From: Bryopsis sp. KO-2023
Lineage: Eukaryota > Chlorophyta > Ulvophyceae > Bryopsidales > Bryopsidaceae
Length of the DNA: 64,000 nt
Assembly (NCBI GenBank): GCA_030272585.1
Contig: BSYQ01000001.1
Span: 8,633,001 to 8,697,000, forward strand
Reading direction: 5' to 3'
Each line of letters begins with the position of its first letter. The first letter of the stretch is position 1. The translations under genes were made by a program, and so were the position numbers. The notes below the pieces were generated by a model, which was not told the origin of the DNA, searched no databases, and was given only the letters and a program-made list of their open reading frames with translations. Of this stretch, positions 12,151-25,805 are shown piece by piece.

Positions 12151-14759
12151 CTAGGCGCAGTCGGCCTCCGTCTCAACGGAATGGCATTTGCTAAAAACTT
12201 CTGTGGCTTCGGCCTTGAGCTCGTCTTCTCCCTCAAACAAGATGTCCATCAGCGCAAGAGGACCAGGAATACAGAGCTCTGCCGAAATCACACAAAACAA
12301 ATCAAAACAGTCTGTTGACACACAAAAATCCACAGCTATAAGTCCCACCAGTTGGCGAAGGAAATAACAAATACTCAAAAGATTAGAGGATGTCGGTACA
12401 GGTTTTGGCGATCAAACACGTAGACGTGATAAAGCAAAAAAAATTCGACCATCAGGGGTTTTCAATTTTGTTTGGGCTTCTGCGGCTGCTCGTCTGAAAT
12501 CATACCATCAGCAGCATCCCACGAGCATTGCTTGGTTTCGGGGGTAGCACCACACTCATCCTCTTTGCTCTCCAGACAGCCCGACAAAAACATCTGCTGC
12601 ACCAAGTGGCATGTCGCATCACCTTCATATTGAACTGGCTGTGCTGCCATTGTCTTGAAAAGGTATGCTCCACTGATACCGCACCTACACACAAAATATT
12701 GCACAAAAACCTCTCCGAGACGAACAAAATTCGCATAAACCTTCTATTTCTGGTTTCTTTTTCTCTTCCTTCAGAGACGCATTTCTCTGGCATCTGCACA
12801 AAAACATGTCACTTTTCCTCCACTTGTAAGGCACCAAAAAATTCCATGGAGAGTTCCTCGTAGTCTTACATCTTGCCATCCTCATTCCAAACGCAATCTC
12901 CATCACAGCTGTCCTTGTCGCCCTCGATACACTCGAATTCCTTTCGCATCACGGAAGCAGCAACAGGGTTCGCAACAGCTTCCAAGTACACCTACATGAA
13001 CAAACACACAATTAAAAAAAAAAACAAAAAAAACACACATAATAGTTGCTGAGAGCATCATCTGCCAGCATACTTTGAGGCCTCTTCAAAAGAGTAACAA
13101 ACATCAGCAAATTCTTACTTCTCTTTGGATGGCTTTGCCCTCCTTCTGGAGCTTGTCTGAAATCTCGCATGTGACCTCCGCATCTTCTGGAGCGTCTTTC
13201 ATGATCTGGCATTTCTCATCCTCTTCACAGTCACCACCCATGGCTTGTCTGAGTCCACAGTACAGGTCGGTTTTCACCACATCGTCGCTTTGCTCAGCAA
13301 CATGGCACACAATCTGCAATTCCAGACCATCCATCGTCATTCAACCGACAACACACTTTGTTGTTAGGTATCAATGGCATCCGGACAAGACACGCACTTT
13401 CGAATAATCCTCCACTCCATCAAGATTCGAAAAATATGCACCAAAACCGGACAGGCAAGCATGCACCAAGGTATAAAAAATATATTTTAGCATTTTTAAA
13501 ATGTTTTTTTCCCACCTGATCAACTCCGTCCGGGCAAGTGAACGGTGGTGGCGTCCAATCCAAGACTTGCTCAGCATCTGTAAAGTCCCCCTCCTCCTGA
13601 AGCCCTGTCGCCATTTCCTCCCCACGATAAAGCAGCAACTGATGATGCAACAAATCCACACATCACCTCAAAAACACCACATAACTTGCCATCCATTCTC
13701 ACCAAAAAAAAAAAAAAAACATCAACTATTACGGTAAGTGTCTTTGTTGGTTCATTGCTGTTCCATTTCTCTTTGAAAGCAAGTAAACGACCCTATACAT
13801 ATATATAGAGCCGTTGTGTTTCAGGGCACCTCACCGCAGCAAGGCCTCTGGGAAGACGTTCATGTGATGGAACCCCAGTCAGATACTTCAACAGGTCGAA
13901 CGAGCAAGTCTTGGTCTTTTCCTCCCTAGCAACATCCACACATTTCATCAGCACCTGAAAGCCCCTCTCATTTTTTTCACGACTGAGAGGAGCCCCGAAC
14001 CATGGCCCTCACCAGCCACATTCTTTTGAAATGTTGCACGAGTCTTCTGTCTTGAGGGATCCACGGCACTCAGCAATCTTTTCGGTCGTCTCCAGGAAAA
14101 CAGACGCAACGCCAACACACTTCCTGAAGCTGTCCATTTCCGTGACATCCACAGCATAGTCACACAAATTTTGGAGGCCGTCCCTACAAACAGGTTTTCC
14201 AAACACACACATTTTTAAACCTCTACAACACTCCCATCCACAGGAGGAATGGTTGCTCGATCACTCTTGGAGCCCACTCACCATCTGCATTTGCTGTCTT
14301 CCCCACACGTGTCCTTGTTCTTGAAGTGGCATTTCTGCATTGAACATCGGCAGGCATTCAATCCTACTGTTTGGATTTTTGTTCAGGCTAGGTTTCAATG
14401 AGCTTTCCCAGTGTTTTGCCGCCACGTACCACCATGTCGACGATCAGATCCTTCAATTTAGTCTCCGGCGCCTTCTCCAGGAATCCGAGCGCAAGCAGAG
14501 GATTGACAGCGCACTGCGCCCTATCCTCGTCCCAGGCGCATTGCGGATTGCTCGTCTTGGAGCTTGTCTCTTCCTCCTGTCCTTCGGCGGCCGATCCCTG
14601 AAGCAGAGCCCTTCTGCGAGAGTGTGGCACCGGCAGGATATCCAGAACGCCCTTCACGGCTGATTCGACCGCAGCCCCGTGGGGATCTTCCCAACGATGG
14701 GCATGACAGTCAGCGAGCAACACCGCCGCAAGGATGAAGAAAAGGGTGGTGCGTGCCAT
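12151..14759 (-). CDS. Secreted Cys-rich modular protein A (C-x-W modules)
   Basis: Nine exons: 14759-14430, 14334-14282, 14183-14013, 13925-13835, 13638-13516, 13313-13119, 12991-12870, 12684-12506, 12278-12151; all phases close, giving 463 residues. It starts MARTTLFFILAAVLLADCHA (signal peptide), with RALLQ at residues 50-54. The mature part repeats a module D-x-C...C-x-W-x(4-8)-C: QCAWDEDRAQC, KCRW..LC, ECGWEEKTKTC, CVWNEDGKMC, QCSWDAADELC. Two introns split the module Trp codon as TG|G. The C-terminus is ELCIPGPLAL...ETEADCA. It is the paralogue of protein B at 59.0-61.8 kb, with the same exon order and phases, and B has one intron fewer. The family is not known to me. The Cys density suggests a disulphide-bonded extracellular protein. 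Confidence 0.82.
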
Positions 14760-16128
14760 TGATGCGTGGCGACGGAGAAAGCAGGTAGCCCTTAGCGCTT
14801 AGATACACGCGCCCGCGATCCGTCAACAACACCAGGTCGGCTGTGATCCCTGATGGGGTGTAAAAACGAAAACCACAGGGATTCACTTGCTCCTCACTCG
14901 AGCAACCTTGCTTTGATGCCCAATTCCTTTTCTTCGACCTCACAATCCGGGGAGGGTTAGGATCTGTGAGCGCTTGCCCCTTTGGGGGTTGGTTCTTTCA
15001 AGTGGTGCAGTCCCATCACGAAGGATCACGATGGGATCGTTGGAACGCGACACCTCCCAATCGAACACAAGGGACTGCGGCCAATTATTGATGATTGACT
15101 TGGGCAAGCTGTGGGTTTCCAAGAGAACAGAAACTACCATTCCCAAAACCCATTTCATTTCGGATCGGTAACGATTGTGTCATATTCTCTTTCACTTAAC
15201 AATCACAACTGCCAACGCCATGGGGTCTTTCGTTCTGATAACACAGGGAAGGTGTAGAACCCCATCACATGGCAAGCAAGAAAGCAAGAATCAACACTTT
15301 TTCTCAGGAGAAAGGTGGTTTCTTTCAAATAGAATTTGAAAAAACGTGCACAAAAATCAATCATAATCAATTGTTCAATAGATCAGCAATCATGTGACAA
15401 AGCAACCCCAAGTTTTCACCCCTCACTTCTTCTCAAATGCGACATTCATCCTTCTCAACTTCCGTCTCCGTTCCTTCAATTTCCCTAAATATATATAAAA
15501 ATATTCTTTCACTGACCTCCCTATTTGTACCTTCCTTGTCGCAGCATCGCATGAAAAACCCCAAGAGTCCGAAAAATAAAAGAAAAATAAAAATCTGATC
15601 GGGGCACCGTAACAAGACAACTCAGCACCGCAGAAAAAAGAAATGTCCAATCAACCAATCAATCATAATTCTCCCTCGGAGATCAACAAAAATACCCCAC
15701 AATCCAACCGAAGATCATAACAAAATCAATCAAAGAAAAGATATTGACGTGGGGTCCCTTCGTCAGCATCGATTTCAAGAAAATCAACAATAGGACATAT
15801 AGAAAAACACACACACACACAACCTCATCTTCCAATTCAGTGAATAAAGTTCTCGCCCCTCCAAACCCTCCTCTGCAACAACCGTCCCTGCCATCGTCAT
15901 ATGTTTCGCGTTCGCGCTCAGCCAGAGGCCATGTCAAATCAAATGAGTAACTGTTTTTCTAGTGTTTTCATGTGTTGTTTTTTTTGGTTGCCTTGGAAGG
16001 GGAGGAGGGGGAACTGTACATAAGACTCCACAGACCAAACAGTGAACAGTGGTATGCGTTTTTTAGACGGAAACTGCACACATATTAGGATTTTCGTTTT
16101 TTTTTTTTTTTTTTTTTTCCCCTCTCTC
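14760..16128. other. Intergenic, no gene seen
   Basis: About 1.4 kb between the start of Cys-rich protein A and the end of the starch synthase. Short open frames on both strands show no family motif or convincing splice pattern. A T22 tract lies at about 16097-16118. The right part is presumably the starch synthase 3' UTR. Confidence 0.55.
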
Positions 16129-19100
16129 CTAACAATAAGGCTTATCCATCTTGGCCCACTCGAACACTTGTTCGTATTGCTGGGCGGCACCATCCCACGA
16201 GCTCTCCCTCTTCATTCCCCGTTTCTGATTCAAACCCAACACCAAACAAATGAAAACATTGCAACACCACAATGTTGTTCGGCATCATTCTCGTGTATTG
16301 GTGTCATGCGACTGTTGTACAATAAACAACATATATACATATAGATAGATAGCTATTGCATTCATTCGATACTTTTTTGCTTATTTAAAACACCAATTCA
16401 CCAGTTTCAAGATTTCATTTACCCTTTTTGTCCTTGGTTGCCCATCGTCGGCAATAAAGGTTCACCCACCCACACATACACGCCCTTTCAAGATTTTCAC
16501 AAAAAATTACGCATTTTCCCTACCTGCAAATCTTGGAAGGACTCCCGATGGCCCCTGTATGTCTGGAGCGCATTGCCCACGCTCTGAATCAAACCGCTGC
16601 TGTCGCAAGGGAAAAACGTCCACCCCGTGCCAGCATCGTCCCAGGGGTTGAAATTCTGAACGGTGTCCTTGAGCCCACCAGTGTAGTGAGCAATAGGGAC
16701 CGTTCCGTATCGCATAGCGTAGAGTTGATTCAAACCGCAGGGCTCGAATCTGGAGGGCATCAGGAGAATGTCGGCTGCCGCTGTGATTCTGTGACTGAGG
16801 GGGACGTTGAATCCCACCCACCCACAGGCGTTGTTGAAGCTATCCAACCACCGAAGTCCATTCTGCATCATGGAAAAGGAAAACGACAAGCGAATTGCTA
16901 AGTTGGTGTGCTGTTGACCAGAATCCTCAAGGGAAGAAATGGTGATAGAAGTTGCCCGGTTGGCGTTGTGGCTTGATGAATCAAAATTGGGCAGAAAGCA
17001 AATGGAGATGATGCAATGAGTGGTTCGGAAGGTTCAGCAAGGGGTGCAGTGGCTTTCCCACTGATATCAATATTTCCAAAATAGGTAAACCACACAAAAG
17101 CAGAGATGAATTCAGATTTCGACCATTTCGATTTGGTATTAAGTCTGAGAGGTATCCCCCCCCCCCAAACCTCCCCCCCTCCAAAAAAAAAAAGAAACAA
17201 AATATATATTATATATAATAGGGCGACTCTTGGTTGTTTGATTTACTTTCCTATCCAAGCATGTACAAGCACCTCATAGAGAGCTCACCTCCAAATTCGG
17301 ATCCCCAGTTCCAAGGCAGACCAGATGTACGTCTTGTTGAAGAATCCAGGGGGCTGCTTGCAACATGATATCGGCACCCTTCTGGAAATCCAATCGTCCG
17401 ATGAATGCAACCATAGGGATGTTTTCGTTTTGTGGCAAACCCAGCTCCTTCTGCAAAGCGACCTTGTTGGCTGCCTTGCCCTTAACGAAGTCGTCGGTAC
17501 CGTAGTTCTTGACAATATGCTTGTCTTTGATGGGATTCCACACGCTGCACACACACAGAGAATGCAAACAGTCACAGTTTTCAGCTCCGCGATTCTCTTC
17601 ACTTCGATGCTCGGATCGAAGAAGTGTCAAGCCATTTTTTTCACGCATTGCACAGAAATGTGTAAATGAATGAGCTTTTTCATGCAAACATAGGTAGAAG
17701 AATCATAACACCACAAACCGGGGTGGTGCTATTGTCAGCAACCTTTTAACACTAAGGACTGACCTCCCACCCCCCACCCCCTTCTTATCGTCATGTCTTA
17801 TTTTGACTGATGAATGTGAGGCAGAATTTTGCACAGTGACGGTGTGAGCTTATTCTGATTCTGTGCAACAAATCAATCTTCTATTTTCAACTTGCGCCTG
17901 ACCCACCCACCCACCCACCCCTTTCTCCCAGCATGAAAAGGATGCTGAAAACAACTGTATACAGAAACAACTCATTCAAATCAATTAACAGAAACTCACT
18001 CCATGTCAATCCCATTGACGATGCCATTGAGCACGAAAGCTCGTGAGCTGATAATATACTCCATCCCACAGCCGCCCATGGGGCTTTGAATTTCCCCAGC
18101 ATAACCAGGACTCACAGTCAGAATTCGATCAGCCGTGGAAAGCCCAGCCTGTGGAATCGTACACAATACAAGCATGAGTCTAATATCCTGACGACACCAA
18201 AAGGGCTGGTAGATTTACCCATCACCACATGTCGCATCAATATGAATTCTCCAAAATCATTTCTAGCCCCTGCTCATTCTTGCTAGCCAATGGTCAAAAA
18301 AAAATAAAAAAAATAATTGGTTTGCACATGATGCTTTCATATCCATGCAGATTCGCACCTTCAGAGTGTTGACACTTCTTCCTTCCTCCTCGTAGCTCCC
18401 TTGCCTCTCTTCAGGGGGGTATTGCCACTCCAATGCACCGTACCACTCCCCTGGGAGGTGCAGGGTACCGAAGGATGAGGGAGGGAAAACTCCCTGAAGA
18501 AAAAAATCACCAAAAAGGGCCATCCATCATAATTATTCTCTTTCCTTTGTTTTTCGGTGGGGTGGCAAAAAGGGCCATGAATCACAATCATTCTCTTTCC
18601 TTTGTTTTTGTGGCGGGGTGGGGACAGGGGGGAAGGAAGACGAGTATTTGAGTAATAAATTGATGCAGGCAGAGTGACAAAGAGGGACCAGGTTTTTATA
18701 CCAAACCTGATGCTTGATGTTGTGGATGGCCACCACGCTCCGGGCATCCTTGTACACGCCAGCCGGCCTGTATTTTGCAGCCAAATATACTGGGACGAGG
18801 GCAGCATGCCAATCATTTGCTAAGAACACAACATCTTCTCCATATACTGATCCATTGAGCTCCAACTGCAACGGAGCCTCGAGGGCAGCCAAGCACAGTA
18901 GCCAAAACCGGAACTGCCGACAAGAGCAAATGTATTTCAAATCCCATGACACAAGAAAAACAACGAAAGCCTTTCGGCCGAATAACTGGGAATCTTGCTG
19001 GATTTTTGATCAAATTTTTCAAATTTTTGATCAGTTTTTTGGGTTTCCTGAAAGTGATGGTGAATTTCATGATGAGGAAAGGAACAGGGATCCCCCCCAA

Positions 19101-20362
19101 AAAAGTGAAGGTGGGGTTAAAAAGTATTCCAGAAATAGATGCCAAATCATCCAACGTTTTCCGCACACATGAAGAAACCACCAAGAGGTACCTGATTATC
19201 TCCATACACTCCGTATTCATCGCTGTAAATTCCACCTGGACGGGGGAAAGAGGGGTGGTCGAGGAACACCCAGTCGACACCCTCTCTTTGCAGCAGGTGA
19301 TACCCAACCTCGTTGTCAAAAATATCAACAGTCGTCTGCAACACACCTCCTCATGATATCAATTCCGCTTCGCCAAAATTTTTACAAAATTTTGAGACAT
19401 ATCACTGGAACGGGCCGGAGCCCCATCGGCACATCTTTTTCTTCGAACAACTTTTTCCTCGAACACGAGAAGGTTGAGATCTATTCGCCAAAGCAAAAAA
19501 AGTTTACTACCCTTGAATAGATCTAATAAATTATTATAATTGTTCCTTAATGCCACTTTCTGGAGGTGTTTGCGTCGTTACGATTTCTTAATTCGGACCT
19601 ACCCCCGAGAATGTGACACCTTCGTAGTCTTCATATTTTGGAATCACGACCATTACACGATGACCTCTGGCAGCCAGCGCTTGTGGAAGAGATCCACAGA
19701 CATCACCTAAACCTCCAGTTTTCGACCATGGTGCCGCCTGATTCATTGATTTTCAAGACAACTTCATCAACACATGTGGTGCATGCTCTGAAAATCCATG
19801 GAAAACGGAAGCTTGCTGGGTTTTCTTGCTAGGAGTACATGAAAAAAGGATGGATTTGAGAAAAAAATCATCTCGAAGGGCCATGCAGACGTGGACAATG
19901 CTTTGGCAAAATTGATATGTAAGGTGTTCCTCAGAATCAAACTTTGAAAGACAGATTCAGCAACCAAAACGCGAATCTCCACGAAAAAGCATCAGAAAAA
20001 GTTTGGGTTTCTCGCAAGGCCGACTGACCACAGTCCGCAACAGAATTTTTTCCACGACGCACTTCTGAGCTGACGAACACTATGTTCCGTGTTTTCTTCT
20101 CTGTGTCTGTCACGTGCACCGCCAGGTCGTCGTCCGCCACCTCTCGCACCGACGTCGCGGCTTGCACTTGCACTTCTTCTCGACTTGGCGAGCTGACTTC
20201 ACCGGACTCCCTATCTCCCGCTACAGCTTGAAGCTTGTGTCTGAGGGAAGACGCGCGGTGGGAGCAATTTGTCGACGTACGGGGATGCAGGCGAGACGAG
20301 CTGGGGTGGCGAACCCCGGCGGCGCGACCGCCGCCATCTATACTAACTCCGACAGGCAGCAT
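16129..20362 (-). CDS. Starch synthase (GT5), soluble SSI/SSII-like, plastid-targeted
   Basis: Nine exons: 20362-20063, 19737-19603, 19335-19192, 18913-18707, 18493-18359, 18148-18000, 17544-17289, 16862-16524, 16224-16129; the phases close to 586 residues. The first ~80 residues are Ser/Arg-rich and fit a transit peptide. Then come [20 protein letters not shown] (ADP-glucose-binding KTGGL), [82 protein letters not shown] (catalytic Glu) and a second glycine motif, YTGGL. The C-terminal [11 protein letters not shown] resembles SSI. It adds glucose from ADP-glucose to alpha-1,4-glucan. The real start is ATG 20362; an upstream TTG is in frame. The exact SS class needs a tree. Confidence 0.93.
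18511..18621. repeat. Tandem duplication of ~55 bp in starch synthase intron 4
   Basis: Copy 1 (18511-18565) and copy 2 (18566-18621) both begin CAAAAAGGGCCAT, both contain TTCTCTTTCCTTTGTTTTT and both end GGGGTGG, with a handful of differences. They lie wholly inside the intron between the exons ending at 18707 and starting at 18493, so there is no coding effect. Confidence 0.85.
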
Positions 20363-20752
20363 GCTTCCGTCGCAGGTGAGCGGCAAGCGAAAGGATCACA
20401 GTCGCGAAAAGGAAAATTGCGCGTGAGGGGGTGGCCAAAAGCGAATGACGAAGGATGTAGATTGTGACGCTATGCGCGCGTCCTTTGAATGGAATCATGG
20501 AAGGTGCAGATCACACCACATGCACCCAGATGGACATCCAGCTACGACGAGAATAACCAGACCATGCAAATCGTCCACGAAAAAAGTGAGGTTCGTGGCC
20601 ACGATTTTCGCTTGATTGTTGCTCAATCGTTACACAAAATAAAGTGGAGATTTGATACAAGTTTTAGATGAAGGCAGCACACAACACAGAAAACAACCCC
20701 AGCTCCCCCTCCCCCCCCCCCAAAAAAAAAGACAGCATCAGCAGAAGTGGGT

Positions 20753-22697
20753 TCAAGGCTTCCTTCTATATCTAGGTTTCTTTCTGGATTTCCTCTTCCC
20801 CCTGTTGCCCGTCTCGACCACACCGAAAAGGTCCATAATTTTATCATGATGGTCTGCGTCCCTATCCTTAGTGTCATCGGCTCCTTTGTCGACCTCAAGA
20901 TTCATGGCAAAGGTGTCCTCCATGGGGTCGAATTCCCTTTTGGCAATAGCCCTCCACGTTTCCTCCTTCTCCTCCTCTTCCTCTTCACCATTTGGCCCGA
21001 AATTTCGCACGGCAGCCAGATCAACATCCCCTGTGGCAATCAGTTCATCGCCCTCCTGTGCACCAGACCCCTCATTCAATATGGTATCGATGTCAGACTC
21101 TGGGACATCGCTACCATCTTCTTGTCGGGATTCCGCCCCATTTGTATCGTCTTGATCTTCGGAAGCTTTGGTGTTCTTTCCTCGGACTAAATTGGTGGTG
21201 ACCTCGTCTTGAGGTGCATTGTGGCGAACAGGGATGCCTTGAGGTGTCGACCCGGAGTGATCGTCACTGGCCTTGTCGACAGTATCATTTTCTGAAGAGG
21301 TGGTTGGGGTGTAGTGTGGGACTGTGGCGGGCCGTTGAGCAGGGTGTCTGACCTCAACATCGTTGAAAGCTAGTGGTGACAGAAGTCCTTTCCTGGCGAG
21401 ATCGGCATCGGTGAATCCTCGATACAGCAGAACCCGACCGCCTACACAAAATTTGATCAAACCAGAGTTTTTGATATCTGATTATACTATCCACATTGCC
21501 ACATATATGAAAATTAAAAACCGGCAATCTGGGATGAACAAGCACAAAACCAACCACCTCATATATTTTCGCGGGTAACTGACACTTCTTTTTCGTCCAA
21601 GGGATCCTAAAGGAAATGCGTAATATTTTCTCAGAGAGTGTCAGAAAACAAAACAAAACTGAACTGGAAAACCCAAACCCTCCTAACATCGCACCTGCTC
21701 TATCCACGATCACACCGCCCGTCCTTTCTTCTATTCTCTTGGCCATTTCTTTCATGTTGTCTTTCCAAGGGGGTTGAACAGACAATCGAACCACCTCTTT
21801 TCTGCAGAACGCATGTCGGATGCCATTGATGATGCTGTCGCTCAATCCGAAGCGGTCTGTTCAAAACCAAAGTAACAAATCAGCCTCTTCTATGATCTTG
21901 CCTCAACAACACCGAAGACTGTTTTGGGCTATATTGCATTTTGGGGGGTTCCTTCTTTTTTGGCGCGTGGAAAGAACAGAGTCCCACCGATCTGGAATTG
22001 GGCATCCTCCCTCATTGCAGATAGGATCAGTCTTTCCCGGACTCTCTGACGCACAACATAACAGCACATCATCAGCCAACCTAAATAAACATTTTGTTGC
22101 ATCCAGAATCTCCTGAGTCAGTTCATGGCATTGGTCCGCTCATTCTAGCCAATCTCCAGCTCACTCAAAACTAGATGTTAAAAGTGTGACTGGGTTGGCA
22201 GTCTGCTTTTTGGTTATATAAGCAGCCCTTGTCTTCTCACTGATTTCCTAACCAATTCCAATGATTCATAATTTGAGTGGATTCAGCAAGGATTCAATCA
22301 GGAACTTTATGGATTGCATGGAATCCATCCACCTTCGTACCCTAGGGACTTCCTCGTTGGTTACGCGAACTCCAACCAGCTCCCCCCCTTCGTTGTATTT
22401 CCTGTGTTTCAGCTTTCGAATCTTGTTGATTTCGATACGCGTCCGTTTCACGAACGCCTCCGGCTGCACGAACCCCCGCTTGATAGACTTCTCATCGTCC
22501 CGCTCGGGATCCACGTTGAACGCTTTGTGTAAGTCATACGTCGCACCAGGGTCTTCCCTCAAGAATCTTCGAAACAAGAAGATCTTTTCCGCGTTCAGCC
22601 GGTGCAGCCTCACCGAGCTGAGCATCGGTGGTTTAGCAGGGCCCTTATCTGCGGCGGCCCGGCCGAGTGGTGAAACGTTGGGGATCCCTGGAAGCAT
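20753..22697 (-). CDS. CRM-domain (YhbY-like) RNA-binding protein
   Basis: Exons 22697-22341, 22045-21988, 21856-21695 and 21441-20753 close to 421 residues. Residues ~120-205 form a CRM domain: RERLILSAMREDAQF, then the GxxG-type turn FGLSDSIINGIRHAF, CRKEVVRLSVQPPW, MAKRIEERTGGVIVDRAGGRVLLYRGF. In plants and algae, CRM proteins bind group II introns or pre-ribosomes in plastids and mitochondria. The N-terminal ~115 residues are basic and not recognised (LHRLNAEKIFLFRRFLREDP). The C-terminal ~200 residues are acidic and disordered and end in a KRKSRKKPRYRRKP tail. ATG 22697 follows an in-frame stop, so the start is firm. An organelle splicing role is inferred from the family. Confidence 0.8.
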
Positions 22698-22862
22698 TGG
22701 GTCGGCCCAGCCCCACCAAACCGATTTCTGGCGTTCGCATTTTTAGCTCCAACGATAGGGTTGATGATGGACGTCTACTCATGGCAAACGTGGCACATGT
22801 TGATGTATGAAACATGTACGCTCCGGTCCAAGGAACGCAAAAAAAACAAAAACATCAAGAGC
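22698..22862. promoter_or_regulatory. Compact divergent promoter, CRM protein / deacetylase
   Basis: Only 165 bp separate ATG 22697 (-) from the likely deacetylase ATG 22863 (+). Both genes must be driven from here, or their transcripts overlap at the 5' ends. An in-frame upstream ATG at 22761 would shrink it further. No TATA box is obvious. Confidence 0.45.
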
Positions 22863-25534
22863 ATGTTCGAAGCGACCCCCAAACAGTCCTTGTGCTCAAT
22901 GAGACGTATCCTGGGGAGCCCAGCTTTCCGGCGGCGGGATCTCTGCAGCCTGGCGTGAGTTTTTGTTTTCTACACCTTGAAAACGTCGCGTGTGTCAGTC
23001 CGATTTCCATTGAATTCCCTTGGTGTGGGAATTCAACAGCGTACAGAGTATAAGTACATTTTCAGATTGCGTCAAGTGCCCTAAACCGGATGATTCTTGG
23101 AATGAATTCATTAGCCAATGGGAATTGAACAAGATCGACGATTTGAGTTTGGTGGATTTTTGTTTGTTTGTTTTTTCCTGCAGCATCGAGAGCGTCCCTC
23201 CAGTGAGAACTCCAAGGGTATGTGCCCGATTCATTGCTTACAGATTTGGCATTCCGTTTTCAATGTCAAGACGGCAGGAACATGAAAAGCTAGTTCTGCA
23301 AACCATTGGACGATTCCAGCTGCTGTTCACAGTATGAGAATTCGTCAATGCAGGCTGTATCTGATCCCGCCAGCTATCTTCCCTTGGAGGCATTGGAGAC
23401 TGCCGATGTGGTGTTCGCAATGTCGGAAGCGCTTGCCCACAACATGGTGAGCACTGCCATTGACCCCTGACTGATTTCCCTTGTCGAGAAATCAATGGAT
23501 TTTCAGTTCAATGCTTTGCTGTTCAGGCAGGTCATCCAGAGAATTGTGCACGAGTGCCAGCCATCAAGGAGGCAATAGAGAATGCTAATTTATTGGGAGC
23601 CCATCGTCCAAGGGTGCGTTGCTCAGTTACCCTCGTCTTTTCTTTGCACGTGGATGTGAGTTCATGGAGTTTTCAACCTTTGTTTCCGGGTTTATGCAGA
23701 TGTTAGAATTGTTGGAATTTCCTGTGGCTTCACCGGAGGACATCATGCGCGTGCACTCAATGGGATATGTGAAAGGATTGGAAAAAATCTCAGCAGAAGA
23801 GGTTGGTGAGCAGTTGCTGCTTGGTGTTTTGGGGGGCCATACATCAGAGATTTTAGAATCCCGACTCTTTTTGTTGGTGTAATGGAGGGCGACTTGACGC
23901 TGATTGAGCATTCTGGACCAACTTATGCAACGACGATCACCTATGATGCTGCATTAAGGGTACGCCAGCCATGCCTTTGATAGAGAGAGACAAAAAAATT
24001 CATCTCAAGTTTGTTTTTCTTTAATTTTCTTGGTTACCTTGCCATTGATGAATGGTCCTTGAACACAATCCATCCCCTTTTTAACCTCATTTTTTCATTG
24101 TTCGAGCGAGATATCTTCTGGAAGTTTTATTATTTTTTTGAAGGTAGCTTTGTGTTATTGTTTTTTGGGGGGGGGCGTTGCAGGCAGCCGGAGCGGCGAT
24201 GTCATTAGTGGATGTCGCTGTTCTGAAGTCACAAAATGGTGGGAAAGCCCCCGCTGGATTCGGGCTGTGTCGTCCTCCTGGCCATCATGCAGTGCCGACA
24301 GGCCCCATGGGCTTTTGTATTTTTGGGTCAGTGGCAATTGCTGCAAGATACGCTCAGCAAGTCCATAACTTAAATAAGGTACATCCTGATTGAGGAAAAG
24401 AAAATGCACTGGAGCGATGCAGCTGATTTTTCTACCCCCGCCCTTCACCCCCCAAAAAGCAGAAGAGAATCGATGTTGCTGTTTCAATGATCGACTGAAT
24501 TACGCCGTCATGAGCTCGGGATATCTTTATGCTGTATTGATATTGCGGGGTTGCAAGGTTAAAGGAATGAAGAAACGGTGAGGGTATGTTTTTTTTCTAT
24601 TTTCTTGAAAATGCGATTGCTTAGGTGATGATCTTTGACTTTGATGTGCACCATGGGAACGGCACAAGCGACGCTTTTTACAAGGACCCCTCGGTTTTGT
24701 TTGTCAGCACCCATCAAATGGGGACATTTCCAGGTAGTGAAGAGACCACCAGCTATCTATTTTTCCTGTGAAAAATTCGATTCTGAAAAGCGTTGATCAA
24801 AGAAATTTGTGAGTACAGGCACCGGAGCTTTGACAGAAGTGGGCAGCGATTCTGGTGAAGGCGCCACTATCAATATTCCTTTGCCTGCGGACTCTGGAGA
24901 CATGGTTGCCAAGCTTTGTTTTGATGACATCGTGGGGCCGGCAGCGGAACGCTTTCAGCCTGACATTATCATCGTCAGCGCAGGTAGCATCATGCGATTC
25001 GAACTGTAGTCTTAAGAAACCTTCTGAATCTCCTTGTATGCAGCGTTTTAATCGACAGTTCTAGGGCCCCAACCCACCCCTGCACACAAAACAAAACCTA
25101 CCTGACTGTTTTTTGCTTCAATTGGAATGTTTCTGTACATTAAAAAAAAGTCATGGAACGCCTAGCCTTATCCTTCTATTTTTGCTCTGTCTAGCGATAA
25201 TTGTAATGAAATGTGAGTTGGTTGATGGCTAAAATCAGGATATGATGCTCATTGGAGAGACCCTTTGGCTGGACTTCAGTTTCAGACTGTGACATACCAC
25301 CACTTGGTACAATCAGTGTACAGCCTTGCGAAGCAATTGTGTGGTGGTCGATGTGTTTTTATGTTGGAGGGGGGCTACGATGCCAAGGCCCTTGGAGAGT
25401 CGGTGGTGGATTCGATGCTCGGAGCTTTGGGGGAAAAATCGATGGGAAAATGTAACCCCGATCTCTTCAGGGATGAGCCCATCGATTACGTGAAAACTTT
25501 GCTCAAGGACGCCCAAAAGCTCCATAGTTTGTGA
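22863..25534 (+). CDS. Class II-type histone/protein deacetylase, HDA14-like
   Basis: Ten exons: 22863-22954, 23184-23217, 23354-23446, 23527-23613, 23700-23801, 23888-23959, 24184-24378, 24625-24733, 24819-24983, 25239-25534; the phases close to 414 residues. The catalytic core is complete: [26 protein letters not shown]-type region (here [14 protein letters not shown]), RPPGHHAVP (His pair ~194-195), [16 protein letters not shown] (Zn-binding Asp and His), [12 protein letters not shown] (second Zn Asp), [15 protein letters not shown]. It removes acetyl groups from lysine using Zn. The Ser/Arg-rich N-terminus ([19 protein letters not shown]) could be an organelle presequence, and plant HDA14 is reported in plastids; localisation here is inference. 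The gene converges with PrimPol, 271 bp apart. Confidence 0.92.
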
Positions 25535-25805
25535 TTGCGTAGTGGTGAAAAGTGTGGAGGGGGGGGGGGGGGAAGGGCATCGTTCATTTTTATTGTTGAT
25601 TCTGTCAGTTGAATGAGACGACCAGGTTTTTGTTTTCTTCTAGTGATGAGTTTTGAGATGAACAAATGTGTGTAAAATAAGGGAACAGCAAAAAACGTAA
25701 CTGTTATGAAGTGAATGATTATCTACATCGATGCCTACCATTACTTTTTCATCGCCAAAAGAATTCCCTGTTTTCTCAAAAGAAAAAAAGAAAAGAACTC
25801 ACCCC

